Assembly (NCBI GenBank): GCA_036971615.1 | Contig: JAYKKR010000034.1 | Coordinates: forward strand, 62,001-126,000 | Direction of reading: 5' to 3' | From: Amyloporia xantha | Lineage: Eukaryota > Basidiomycota > Agaricomycetes > Polyporales > Adustoporiaceae | Length of the DNA stretch: 64,000 nt | Shown here: positions 12,491-24,600 of the stretch, piece after piece | How the letters are laid out: every line of letters starts with the position of its first letter | Numbering within the stretch: position 1 is the first letter of the stretch | The notes under the pieces: generated by a model | The model's database searches: none | What the model saw: only the letters and a program-made list of their open reading frames with translations | What the model was told of the DNA's origin: nothing | Position numbers and translations under genes: made by a program

Positions 12491-13544
12491 GTCCCAAATG
12501 ACCTGTCCCAAATGACCTGTCATTTGGTTATCAATTGATGTACGGTGTATGGTGCTGACAAATCAGCTCCACCTTGTTGCACCCGCAACATTTACCCGCT
12601 CACGTGATGAGCAAGCGAGTGTATGATTCGCTGAGGCTCGTTGCGGGTCTTCACGTGATGGCGGTCGTCGCAATTGGCGTCTTTCTGTCTTTTCGTCGGC
12701 TCCCTGGCGCTAGGCTTTCCTTGGCATGCATTTGGGACTACATTAGCAAGAGTCCTCTAAAATTACATGCTGTAGAGGAAGCAAATGATGAGGGGGAGAT
12801 AATGGAAGATGGCACCAGCTGCCTGCATATTGTGTTGGTGCATACACGATGATCCCGGCGATTCATCGTTCCCTACTTGATCAATGTATGTTTCGAAATC
12901 GAGCGTGATAAGAATTGGACAAGCAAGCTTGTCCAGGGTCTGCGTAGGACGCCACGTGATTCCGCTCCTCTGCGCAACGCGCCTTGACCATCGCGCTTTG
13001 ACGGGCCACCCTCGACGGCCTCTGCGCTCACCATGGACAATAGACATGACCCCTATTCCCTCTAGTATATATAGCTCTCGCTGCTTTCAGTCTTTCCTCG
13101 TCGTCTGTTCCTTACATCGCGTACTCGATAGGTACTTGACTACTTTCTTCTTCTCCGTCGTCTGTTCCTTACATCGCGTACTCGATAGTCGCTTGACTTC
13201 GAGTATTGCTCCGTTTCTCTCACCCCTCCCATCCGCATTCCCTCTTGTCTTACGTAGTGTTTCGCTCATGTATTTCGCTCCCACCGGCTTGAGCTCGGCC
13301 CGGTCGTCGGTTCCCGGAGCTCGCGTTGCGCGTCGGTCTGCGTCGCCCCCATTGGGCTGCCCCCGACGCACGCACATCCGCACGCAACGCACTCCCCGAA
13401 CCAGCCGGCTCGCGCGAGAGAGTGGCAGCGACACGAAATCAATTCATTTCGTTGGCCATTCACGCAGGACGATCGCAGATGTCATGCATCCAATATCAAT
13501 AAGTACATGACACCTGCAACAATGGTGACTAGAGGTCATTTGGG
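12491..13544. repeat. Inner inverted motif CCCAAATGACCT, possibly a nested element
   Basis: GTCCCAAATGACCT is present twice in tandem at 12491-12504 and 12505-12518, followed by a short inverted GTCATTTGG. The reverse complement AGGTCATTTGGG lies at 13533-13544. This gives a second, shorter pair of inverted ends inside the TIR element. CCAAATGACCT also occurs near 63944 at the far end of the window. Twelve bases is short, so this may be chance or a degraded second element. Confidence 0.45.
13099..13188 (+). repeat. 33-base tandem duplication with a spacer
   Basis: A 33-base unit beginning CGTCGTCTGTTCCTTACATC occurs at 13099-13131 and again, identical, at 13156-13188 (period 57). It lies just downstream of TATATATA at 13066-13073, in a position where a transcript leader would be expected. 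Its role is unknown. Confidence 0.8.
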
Positions 13545-13877
13545 CTCGGGCGGGCGGAGCAGCGCCGTCTCTAACCAAGTTTTTCCCTGAGCAATGGCCT
13601 ATCGTTTTGCAGATTGCTGTCAGGACGAAATTTGATGCTGCACCGACTGCACGTGATATTTATGGGTCCTGGTCCTACAAAGGCGCCTGTTTAATGACTT
13701 CGAGCACCACTGTGTCGCTAGACCGTTCTTGGTGAGCGCAAGGGCAGAGGTAAGTCAAACAAAATATGTCTGCGTTCAAGATTGCTCTAATAACGTCGAA
13801 ACATATAATAACAGTAGCTGATGCAAGTCTGTCTTCTGCATCTGGTTTGTCTACTTGACCTGTATTCGACGCGAAGC

Positions 13878-15633
13878 CACCGGTAACGGGCCCGGCTCGT
13901 AGGTACCCCTAGGAATACTACCCTCCGTGGTGTAAGGGGTATGTGGCGTAAGTACGACGCACTCACCTTAGCTACTCCGGATGCCTTCCATGACAATCTA
14001 TCGTTTGTCTGACAGATTTATCACTATCGCCGCGAGGCGTTCCTGCTGCCGTTCTAACTTATCTATCTCGAACAGCCCGACATGCCTCAAAGCACAGCGC
14101 ACCATGTTCTTCCACGATCTCCAGTCTCTAGCGTCAGACACCAAATGATCCCCAGGCTCGACTGCACATTAATCACTCAGAGCGTCAGCGGCCTTTGTAA
14201 GCGGGCCTTGGACACCATTTCCAACACTATTTCCAACACCATCAAGATTCAACACTTCCAACCACTCGGACTACTCGCAGCCTGTCCTGCCAGAGATGCA
14301 CAGATGCCCCTTTTGACGCCATCTACACGGCGTGCGGCTGCGATCACCATGAGGCTCATTTCGACTCTGATTTATCCTGCGCTCAGAAGAGCTCAGCGAG
14401 GCGGGAGCAGCAAAGCCGAGCACCCCCTTGTCCAAGGTGCCGCAAGCGCGGATCGCCAGCATAGCCGGGGTTGGTATGGCTCGGAGAGATCCCGCACTAC
14501 ATGGACGACATCTTTGCATTGGTTGCAAGCCGACCTGTGCTTAGTTGTGGGAGCATCTTCTACTGTGGGTCACAAGACGGGGTCGAAATCTTATTGATTG
14601 ATTTTTGGTCCGGCAGCAGGTCTATCCTGCTCTACGATAGCAAAAGAACTCGGAGGCAAGGCTGCCGTGTTAAATTTAGATCGCAAGACGGGCTAGTCGG
14701 TTTTCTCTTGTCGAGCCCTTGAGAAGTAATGTTGCCGGACGCGCTCGGCATCGCCATGTGGCCAGATTGTGTTCCCAGTTCAGTTTCCCCTTTACGCTAT
14801 GACCCATGCTTCTACCTCCTTTTGTGCACTGCATTTGCTGCGCCAGACTTCGGGCTCCACAACGAATACTGTAAACTCCGAAGATTCAAGAGAGTGCTGC
14901 CTTCGATTCCAAATGTATCCGACATCGAGATGGCGGTTTATGTTAGCTCTCGATATCAGACTGAAGAAGACTGATCCCGTCGACGCCTGCAGGGAAGCTT
15001 GAGAAGTCTGCGATGGTTCATCAGACATATCGTTCTAGTAAGGAGTAACGATTGCACACATCGTCCCATGACTCCGGAGTAGTTCCCGGTGATGTGACGT
15101 AATGATCTAACTTTGGCATAATCTTTTGTACATGTGTTCGGTCTCGTACTCAGCCGGCAGAGGTCGCGCCCCAGGTTCATGTGCGGAGGCTGGGTGCGAC
15201 ATATACTCTCTGGGTACGAGACACATGTGATGATCTTTTATACACATGGCGGTTGACACCAGTTATCATTCCATGTTACTAGAGGAAGATGCAAGATGCA
15301 GCATCTGCGCTTCTCGTTTCAAACCCTCGATGCTTCTGAGTTCTATATCAAAGCTTCAGGTTCAAGCTATATATCTTATCGAACTCAGAGTTGATGCAGC
15401 TGAAGCGGTGAGGCCTTGGAGCTCCGTAGCACGTACACCGTCTATCACACTCAACATCCTCCCAGCAATTCCTTGTGTATATATCGCGCAGTGAACATAC
15501 TGGCGACTATCCAGCATGGCAGTTCCTCACGTGTATGTCAGATATTCTCTACACCGGCCTGTTTGACTCACAGTAACTTACAGATTGATTCCAACGGTAG
15601 AGAAACCTTATATAACAGTTTCTATAACTGACT
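13878..15633. other. No confident gene
   Basis: Several short frames are open but none is recognised. In one plus-strand frame the bases from about 14265 to 14465 encode a Cys/His-rich stretch (SCQRCTDAPFDAIYTACGC, then PPCPRCRKR) that recalls a broken RING-like zinc module. It has no start, is followed by a stop, and lacks the usual spacing, so it is at most a remnant. The last part before 15640 may contain the first exon of the following membrane protein. Confidence 0.4.
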
Positions 15634-15639
15634 GGTATT

Positions 15640-17288
15640 ACAAGCTTTTAGGTCTCCTATTTCACTGGGGTCTCCAAGGCGCATTGACAACCCAAGTCTG
15701 TGAGAAAATCAAAACCTGATGAAATGCGGTCATCGTGCTAATTGTCAAGCGCTTTCAAGATGTCTACTACTTATACTACCCGCGCGATTCCAAGCTCCTG
15801 AAATTCTCCGGTAACGATAAACCTTGCCTTATTCTTAAGACCAGTGAACTCACCCTTCTCTTCTAGTTTACACCATGTTCATGTATGAATGGGTTCAAAC
15901 TGGCTGGATCACGTCAGATTTTCTCTCAATATTTGAACATGAGAGTAACCCCGTGGAAGGGTTGCAAGACGTTCTTCGGGATTCTTGGTTTAATGTCTTA
16001 ATCATGACGGCCATTTCATCTGCAGCGGTGCAGACATTCTACTCTTGGCGTATCCTCAAGCTATCCGGCTCTCGTGTTATTTCAGGAATTATTTGTATTG
16101 TAAGAGATATCTATGCTTCTCTAAGTATGATGTGACATGAATTTGCATCTTCTGCGTAATTTGTGCAGATTACTTTTGTTCAGTCAGGTGCTGCAATTTC
16201 GAGTGCTGTGGCTAACCGCAAGGTTCAAAATATTTGCTCTCCTGAGCGAGAAATCCACTAATTCAATACATCAGGCGCAGAATGACCAACCGGGAGGAAC
16301 ATGGTATTTCTACGATGTCGGAGTCATTGTAAGTGAATCTATCATGCCTTTCGTTAATACTGAAGTCTATATCTGTCACTTTCAGGTCTGGCTCACCGGC
16401 ACTGCATTGGCAGATGTGCTGATCGCGATCTCTATGACTGTATTGGTAAGCTCTATATAATGCTATTCAACTAATTCACACGGACTCATGTTTTGTTTCT
16501 CAAATGGTCCAGCTCACAAGGCTAAAAACCGGTAACAGACGAAGCGATCTTATCGTGAATCGTGTCATCATTTTGGTAATAGAAACGGGCAGCTTGACTG
16601 GTATGTTGTCTACTACATCTTTCCTGGGAATGGAGATGGGTTTCGAGCCGATTCAATAGCGGTCGCTGCCATACTTTCATTAGTTCTGTTCCTTGGAGTC
16701 CCGCTAGGTAATTTTGCAGATTTGTACATTGGAGTCCCGGTAGGTGGCCGTGTGGCCTCTTCTTTCTTGATCTGAGCTCATGTGCCTCCAGAGCAAAGGG
16801 TTAGTCGCATGTCCGTGAGTGTCAAGAATATCATTATCACGCGTGTCCGCTGTTCAGAATGTCTAAATTCTAAATCTTTCGCGAATCATGTATCTATCAC
16901 CAGCCTACTGGTGCTCTCGGGGCTGTACGTGGTGCATTTCTGGAGTTGCAATATGCTATATAACGAGGAACGATACAGGTATGCAAATAGTGCACTTATA
17001 AGCTTCAACAATCGCGCATGTTTCAAGCGTGGACTTGAAGCCGATTCGTTGGTGCAACAATATTGTTGTCGTGAGGTTGCCTTCGCCTCGCCACATTCGG
17101 TTCTGCATCAGCCCGTTACGCTCAGCCCAATAGCTTCCACCGTTCTACAAGATATTCAAGTCGCCACTAACTCTCAGCTAGCAACCGAGGTGTGTAACGT
17201 ACAGGACTTTTTCATGAATGATTGTCTTACTCACGTGCACTCCCTTCAGATCAAAATACCCTCCCATGCTCTCACAAGGAGTCGTTAG
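15640..17288 (+). CDS. DUF6534-type fungal multi-pass membrane protein, copy 1
   Basis: Exons recognisable in order are about 15640-15695 (KLLGLLFHWGLQGALTTQ), 15758-15810 (VYYLYYPRDSKLLKFS), 15867-about 16099 (YTMFMYEWVQTGWITSDF, TFYSWRILKLSGSRVISG), then ITFVQSGAAISSAVANRK, GGTWYFYDVGVI, VWLTGTALADVLIAISMTVL, LTRLKTGNRRSDLIVNRVII and AVAAILSLVLFLGVP, with a C-terminal exon starting YANSALISFNNRACFKRG and ending at 17288. This order of hydrophobic segments is the pattern of a seven-segment family that is widespread in Agaricomycetes and has no assigned function. The first exon and the region 16720-16980 are not resolved, where a 9-base GGAGTCCCG is repeated. A paralogue lies at about 43.1 kb. 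It may be intact or a decayed copy. Confidence 0.6.
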
Positions 17289-18687
17289 AAGAACAATAGA
17301 TCCTTCTAGAACGCTGTTCAGGGAATCCTCACCACCATGCAGTCAACTTGAAGATGACGACCCTGAGGATTCAGACTCTGATCCTGTCATGTAGCTTGTT
17401 CAGCATGAACAATGCAACCTGCGCTTGTGTTATCTATTCAAAACTATGTGTATACTATTCCACTGACACTAATCGAACTAAAGGACTGCCTTAACATACG
17501 TAAACCATCTATGTCGCCAATGGAATGTTGAAAGGATCTGACCTCCGAAATACATCGAGATGTTGATATTGCTCGTCGAATTGGTTTGCTTTTGACGGCC
17601 TTCACTTTTCTTGTTTTGACAGAACTACATCAATAGCTGTAACTAATATTTGCTTAAGTGGTTGTATCCACATCGGTCCCGATCTGTACAGTGCTAATTG
17701 ATATTTGTTGAAGGCAACGGCGCAACGCACGCCCGGCTCCTGAGTTACGCAACCAATAGAATGCGCGTCTGAGTTCCCGTCCGCTGAGACAAAGCCCGAT
17801 GCTCAGATCGCGACACGGCTTCCAGATCCCCTTCCGTATATAGTAGCTATCCTTCCAAATCCGTCTGTCATTTTACTTTCTGTCGTACTACTCGGCGTTC
17901 TCGGTTTCTGGACCACTGAGGTAACATCGATCCTGATGACGTATCCTGCTCTTCGACATCCTGTAACGTATAAAAGGGAGCCCCCTGTCTTCGAACGGAG
18001 CATCCAACTTCCCTGCCCCCGGAGGAGACGCGTGGTTCGCGCGCTCACGAACTTTAATTCGTTCTGTCAGGCGGCGTACCAGTACGGCCTGCGACACAAG
18101 CCTCAAGATACGCAAAGCAAAAAATGTACTTACCCCTCCCGCAGCCAGAGGCCACCTGTATCCGAGTAAATCAACGACTTACCGAACTTCCGCATACATT
18201 CTTGGCTCGTTCGTGCCGCCCTCCCGTATTGGCCGCAGTGTCATACGTTCGATGCCTCCCGAAGTAAGTCCTCAAAATTGGGACTAGCTTTAGCATTTCC
18301 AACGGTTCTACTACAAGTGCATCGTTTCAGATCCAGACGGTGGAGAACGCATGAGCAATCGAAAAATGCATCGCAAATCTCGTGTGCTGGTGGGCGGACG
18401 CGTACCAATAAATCCAACTACAATAGTAAGTACCACGGTCAGCAGCGGCCCGGGGGACATCAATGATCATGCATCAATTCGCGATCACGATCAGAGGAAT
18501 GATCACATGATGCAACGCGGTCGCGTATGTGCCCGCCCTGAAGTTCAAGTTGAACTTGTGCACGACCAACATCGCTGGACGTTCGGGAACGTCTCCTACG
18601 CTTTTGACCCGTTGCGGTTTGCTTTCGTGAAGATCCGACGACAATATACTGATTTTTGACAGCCCTCTTGGCTTATGCACTGACAAA
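17289..18687. promoter_or_regulatory. Upstream region of the giant PH-domain gene
   Basis: No gene was recognised. A TATA-like TATAAAAG at 17969-17976 lies about 700 bases before the start codon at 18688, which would imply a long leader or an unrecognised leader exon. The stretch 18000-18170 is open in one frame but shows no family resemblance. Confidence 0.35.
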
Positions 18688-21600
18688 ATGACCGAATATT
18701 CGACCACCGCGCCCTCAACAGGCCCACCAAGATCACCGCTTTTTGGAACAGCTACTTTCTCCACTTTGTCCCCTACGCAAACACCTATGTCTCCCTCAAG
18801 ACTCTCTTCTTCAATGCGTTCCGGTATGTCTGGGCTTCTTTCGTGTATTACCATTCTCATAATCTGTTCAAAGCCACGCCTATTGCATCATCCTACGACA
18901 GCGACGACGCGTCCTCGGGGCGCCAGATGCGAAGAATCGTTGTATCACCGCCACCGGATTCAAGAGACTCTGACAGTTATACATATTCCGACGAAAATTC
19001 CATCGAAGACGCGGCAGAGGTGGAGGCGGAACTAAACGACATCGACGATCAAGTGGAAGACCTGCTCTCAGTAATTTCTCGCGATACCTCTAAGACGCCG
19101 TCTTCATACACCTCCTATACTGGCCCCTCTACATATACATCGTATACCAGTCACTCAGGCTACACAGGGACAGCATCTGCCTCAGAATCGGGACTGTCTG
19201 GCTCACAGATATCAGGAGAATATCGATCTGCGACAGCGCCGCTAGAACGGGAGAGGCAGAGGCTGAGCACCATTTCGGAGCACACCGAGAACACACCTTC
19301 GCGGCCGACATCGTACGCCCAGTCTGGGGCTGACGCGAACAGACTATCGGGACACACGGAAGGCAGAGCGTCACCTTCCCTCCATGCGAGGTCATCCACG
19401 GATCCCAGTGGAAGGGCAATGACACCCGGACGTACACTGCCACCAGTGCCAGGAAGGCGGGTTGGTGCATTGGTCGCCACGTTTGAAGATAGGTCCGCAA
19501 CGTCAGGTGGAAGCCCTGTCGCGCCCCTTGGGCATACGAGGACTGCATCGGTGCCTTTGGGCCCGCGCTCCCCCAGTCTGTATACGACGACGGAAAGTCG
19601 CTCGATGCCAACGTTGAGCAGCATGGGCTTGAGCCATGCGACTACGACTGGTTATGGCACTACGACTGGTTATGGCACTACGACTGGTTATGGCACTACC
19701 ACTGGCTACGGAAGCACGACGGGCTACGGAAGCACGACAGGCTACGGGACAAGTTCTCGGCCGTCGTCTCCTGCCAAGAGCAGGACAGGCTCTAGCGTGA
19801 CATACTCGGGGCTCAACAATACCATGTCGTCGCTCTTGTCGCCTGCACCCCGGACGCCGAGTTCCGTCTCGTACGACTCGCGGTTCCCTCCTAGCACGAC
19901 CGGGACGACGACGACCTACAGTCCGGGGAGGACGGCTACTTACACCGGGTCAGCGACGGCAACAACCACCAACACTGCTTCAGATACCGATACGCGCACA
20001 TTCACGATTACAGACACGAAAACCTATTCGAGGACTCCGACGTCGTCTTCTAGGACTCCGACGTCATCTTCGAGGACCCCCCGGCAAGGTTCGCCGCTGA
20101 CTAGTGACCGCAATGCAGCCACCCGAGTGCGCAACATCATGAAGAACTGGAAAGACAAGACACCTGCGCTAGGGCGATCAGAGAAATCTGGTAGTTCTCC
20201 ATCGCCAACGCAGAGCGATGGCCTTTTCAGCATACGCCGGCGAGCGAGCCGTGGCAGCACTAGGCTGCGAGATAGGGCTCTACAGGGAGGAAATCGCAGG
20301 GGAGTAAGGAGGGCCAGCGATCCGTCCACGGGCGCTATCGTGAGCACCAGTGCGAGCGAGTCATTAAGCACAAGTGAGGTGCTTCCGCCTCCTTTTGACA
20401 TCGCTGAGCTCGGCCTATATGCGGGTGGTACGGGAACACAAGATGTGAGTACTCAATATGGAAGTAGCTTATCTTATCTCGCTTCGTCTTTCTTTCTCTC
20501 AAATCGCGATTCGTATGAAATCAAAGTGAGCGATTCTGACTGTTTCTCCTTGCAGCCCGTCAGGATTGGTTTGTTATGGTATCTCAATGTCCATGCGCCT
20601 CCTCCCTACAGGTGGCAGAAATGTCAAGCCTTGTTGTATCCGCACATGCTATTACTGTCGTGGATTGCCCCCGGCGGTGGACGCGGTGTCGTGACGTTGG
20701 ACTTACTTAATTGCACAGAGGTTCGCTCGGTCGCATCGCCGACGCACCCAGATGCGAGCGATGACCCAGGGACCATTGCAGCCAGAGAGCAAAGCGCAGA
20801 CGCGAGCGTTTCGGCAGATGGCCAGGCGGCTGAGCAAGTGTTGGTGGAAACACTGTGTCCGTTCCAATTGTCCTACAGTGACGGAATCGAACGGCTTGCT
20901 GCTGAGAGTCCCAGGGAAAGAGTCAGATGGGTTAGTGCAATCTGGTAAGCACTTTGATCTATTTGTGGGGTTTGTCTCACGTTACGATTCATACTAGGGA
21001 TGTGATGGATCGGGCTGTCTCTATTCCCGATCGTTCTGCGACCGGGTCGCCAACAGGCTCAATTCGTACCATCCGTTCCTTCTCCAGTGCTGACAGCGGC
21101 CAGTCCGGAACAGGCTCTGGATCGGCGTCGACGCGCTATGTTCCACTCCTCGAGGATATACCTGACATCTCTGACTTGCAGTCGCTCTCCGGTTCGAGCA
21201 CGCGTACTGGCCTGTCTTATCGACCTTCCCTTGCATCCGCCCATCGCACGCGCGCCACAGACGATTCCGCTGTTTCGAATCAGGCGTACATGTATCGAGG
21301 TGACCCTCGCGTCATCGGGCCCAGCAGAAGCAGTTCAATTAGGCGGACAAGTTCACTCACCGACATTGATGAAGAGTTTGCGTCAGCCGTGCGAAGAGCT
21401 CGCGATGCTCGTCCCGGCTTGGGCTTTGGTCTTGGCCTGGCCGGTGGCATTCCTGTTGGTGATGGATCTCCTGTGACTATTTCAAGCGGACCTAGGCTTG
21501 GCCGTGATGTGTACATGTCGCCCCCGCCAAGCGTCGGGAGAGGGAGTGATAAGACTCGTAGTCGGGCTTCTGACAGCGCTACCACTGTCTCAGATGATGC

Positions 21601-24600
21601 ATTCTTTACGGCTGGCTCATCCAATGGGACCAGGACTCAAACGTCTAGTTTCTACTCGTCATCGACTTTCACGCGTGGACTTACTACAACTGATACAAGG
21701 ACAACCACTGGGCTGGTTACGGATGAAACACTCTCTGGCTCGAGCACAGATATCATCACGGCCACTTCGTCTTCCAGGGTCACGACGTTGTCGTCGATGT
21801 TGGGTGACTCGTACGGCGGTTCTTCTACTCTATATTCATCTTCTTCGCCTTCGCGCAGTGGGTTATCGCGCTCCAGGGAGGTCAGGCGCCGAACACCCCG
21901 AAGCAGCTCGAGATCATACTCTTCCTCGTATTTGGGCGGTTCTGAAGATAGCTCTGACAAAGAAAACTCGGGCACCTACAGTCCATCAGGAAGCCGATCT
22001 GTGACTGAGGGCTTCAGCACGCTCGAGAGTAATTCTCGCCCCAGCTCGTACACCCCAACTCCTTCGACCGGTTCTTATACACCTACCTGCCTCTTCTGGA
22101 TCCTACACGCGGTCTTCAGACGAACCTGCCAGCGATGTTCCGCGGTCCGCGAGCACAACGGAGGCTTCCGAGTATGCGACAGCGAAAACCCCATCGGAAC
22201 TGTCCTTTGTATCCTTGCCTAGTATTCCATCTCTCCCTTCCGACTACGAGACTGCTGAAGTATGCTCTACTGAATATGAGACGGCACCAAAGTGTCTATC
22301 GGATGTTCTGTCAGATTACGAGACTGCGGAGGTCTGCCCAACGGAGCCCTCGAGCGAGTATGTCACGGCGGAGGTTTGCCCTACGGAAGTATCTACCGAG
22401 TATAACACCGCAGAGTGCCGATGTGTCAAGCCTGGAGAAGAACGGGAGGAAGATGTTGTCAGTATTGCGCCCTCTGCAATTCCGACGATTCCATCGTCTC
22501 CTGGAAGCGTTATTGAGAGAACTGTGGAGCCTGAAAGCATTCCTTTACCACCATCTGTATACACACCCTCTGTGGCGTCCAGAGAGCTTTTGGAAGAACC
22601 GGAGTCATCTCTTGAAGAACCAGCACTTTCCCCGTCGCCCAGTGAGCCGTCGGAGGAGGAGGAGGAATCCTCACCTGAGTCGATTCCAGGTCCCTCCCCG
22701 ATACCTCCGTCTGAATCGCTGTTGATGTCTCTCCCTTCAGTGTCGACTATTTCATCTCCCACGGAGTCATCCGTCTCGCCTACGCCCCCCGACTTGCTGA
22801 CTCCATCGGTCCCTTCCACGATCGAGCAACCTACTACCCCATCTAGCCCTGCTATACCAGAATCACTTTGGGCCGCTGAATCGGACGAGTCCTATGAGTC
22901 TTCCCTACTTCGCGCATCGCCGTCGGTGCAATCGCTTGCACTACCAGAAGGGCCTGATACCTCTTTCGAGACTTCATTCCTCCGGCCGAGTGGCTCGGTT
23001 TATTCATCACCAGATGTCACCTTACTTACCCCTATTACAGAGATCAGCACGGCATCGTCAATCACCATTCCGTCGTCGCCTTCGTCATCTATCACCCCCA
23101 CTCCATCCACAATTTCTCTCCCTCCGAGCGTTCCTTCACCGACACCAATGTCGAGCGAGATGCCAGTGCGTATTGTGACTGTATCACGCACGCCGTCCAC
23201 ATTGTCTACAGTATCCTCTATCTCGATGCGCTCCTCTATTTTTGACGCGAGGTCGCTCATGGACTTCCCGCTATCCGAAGTTGAACCATCCACTGAGCCG
23301 TCCCTACTCTCGACTGCACGCTCTCCTTCGCCGGTGAGACCGGTGAGAACGGTTCATTTCTTCATTGAGGTTTCGGCATTGATGATTTTTTCGCAGGTAT
23401 CTCCTCCTTCTATTCCACTTCCGCCTTCCCCATCACTCACTGCACCTTCCGTGACCATGAGCGTAAGCGTGAGTACCCCGCGTGGTGACGAACCCTCGAT
23501 AATGTCGGCTCTCGAGACAATTCCATCCGAACCGCAGAGTCGTGTGGCCGCCGAAGACTTTAACCGCCTTCTACAGGACCTTCAAGACGGGCTACAACAA
23601 AGGGGTACAGAGAATCGACAACTGTCAGAAGCAATTGAACAGCTCAAAGATATGGTGAACGTATTGCTCGATCGACCGAGCCAAACACTTGTACCCGAGG
23701 CTCCCCCTCCTGTCCCCCGAAAGGATAGATCGGTTGGTGGTAGCAGCGTCATCTCCTCTGTTCGATCGATGCCAGCGGGCCCTCGCGAGCGTATTGGGCC
23801 GAGTCCTGTACTATCACTGAGTCCTGCATTATCACCGCGTCCTGCACAATTGCCGCATCCACCTTCCGCGATTTCTCTCTCACCGCCTCCTACAACGAGG
23901 CTTCCTTCCCCAGATAGCTCAGTCGCCGAAACCATGTCGTTTCTTTCTTCCCATCATTCTGACGATCTAAGCTTGATGGAGTCGGAGTCATATCCGGCGA
24001 TGCCTCCATCCCCTTCGTGGCCATCGATGTCAAGCTCCTCCCCACCGTTGTCCCCACCGTCGTCAATTTCCATGAGAACACACTCCTCGCCGCAGAGTGA
24101 TCTTTCGCCAACGCCAACGCCTACACCGCCACCGTCCTCTCCGACACCGTCTTCAGCGTCAAGCGGCACAGCTAGGCCGATCCCTGCGCCAAATTTTGCT
24201 CAAGTGCGTGATGCATTGACGCGTGTTTTTGAGGAATTGGCTGCGGTGCGCGAGGAACAGAGATCTGTCAAGGAAGCCTTGGATCAGTTGCGAAGCAGGC
24301 CCTATCCCGACTTGACTGAATGCTGTAGGCGCCTCGAGGACGCCGTTCAACGTATGTTTGACCAAGGTCGACGGCCACAAGCACCTCCCAGAGACGATGT
24401 ATCGGAAGCCTTATATCCCTCAGGCTCCGACACCTCGTTACTGGATCATCTGCGTGTGCTGAGGGAAGAAATAGCCCGCGATGCCGGTCCTATTCAGATG
24501 CCGATCCCCGTTCGACCTGGTCCTTCACTGGACGAAAGGCTGGTCGAGTTGATGGCGGAAGGCCCGCCGCCGGTGCAACAGTCTGTTCAGTTACCGCCGC

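Larger units (their letters stand above)
12224..13619. mobile_element. TIR-bounded element inserted in the right repeat arm
   Basis: The ends are a perfect 25-base inverted repeat: 12224-12248 begins CAGCAATCTGCAAAACG, and 13595-13619 is its exact reverse complement. The element of 1,396 bases interrupts sequence that is continuous in the other arm, so this copy gives the empty-site comparison directly. No transposase was found, so it is probably non-autonomous. A 208-codon frame at 12884-13510 is low-complexity Ser/Arg/Pro and not a known family. A clean target-site duplication is not visible; the flanks AGACAGATTTT and AGGACGAAATTT are only loosely alike. Inside lies a TATA-like site (TATATATA, 13066-13073) and a 33-base tandem duplication. 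Confidence 0.8.
11897..13877 (-). repeat. Right arm of the inverted repeat flanking IDP1, split by an insertion
   Basis: Reading the minus strand from 13877 to about 13620, and then from about 12223 to 11897, reproduces the left arm 9053-9585 in order. Examples are the reverse complement of CAGATGCAGAAGACAGACTT near 13830 and TGGATCAACATATCCACATC near 12146-12165. The two halves are separated by the element at 12224-13619. The combined arm is about 580 bases, slightly longer than the left one. The open frame seen in the left arm is interrupted here, which argues against a conserved protein product. Confidence 0.85.

Noticed and set aside
12884..13510. 208-codon plus-strand frame in the TIR element
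   Set aside because: Low-complexity Ser/Arg/Pro composition, contains the duplicated 33-base unit, and lacks any transposase or other family motif.
9053..13877. Inverted arms as long terminal repeats of a retrotransposon around IDP1
   Set aside because: The copies are inverted rather than direct, and the enclosed sequence is a host metabolic gene with ten exons, not gag-pol.
22316..22819. Acidic Gly/Ser/Asp-rich minus-strand frame
   Set aside because: It mirrors the Ser/Pro-rich exon of the giant PH protein and has no independent support.
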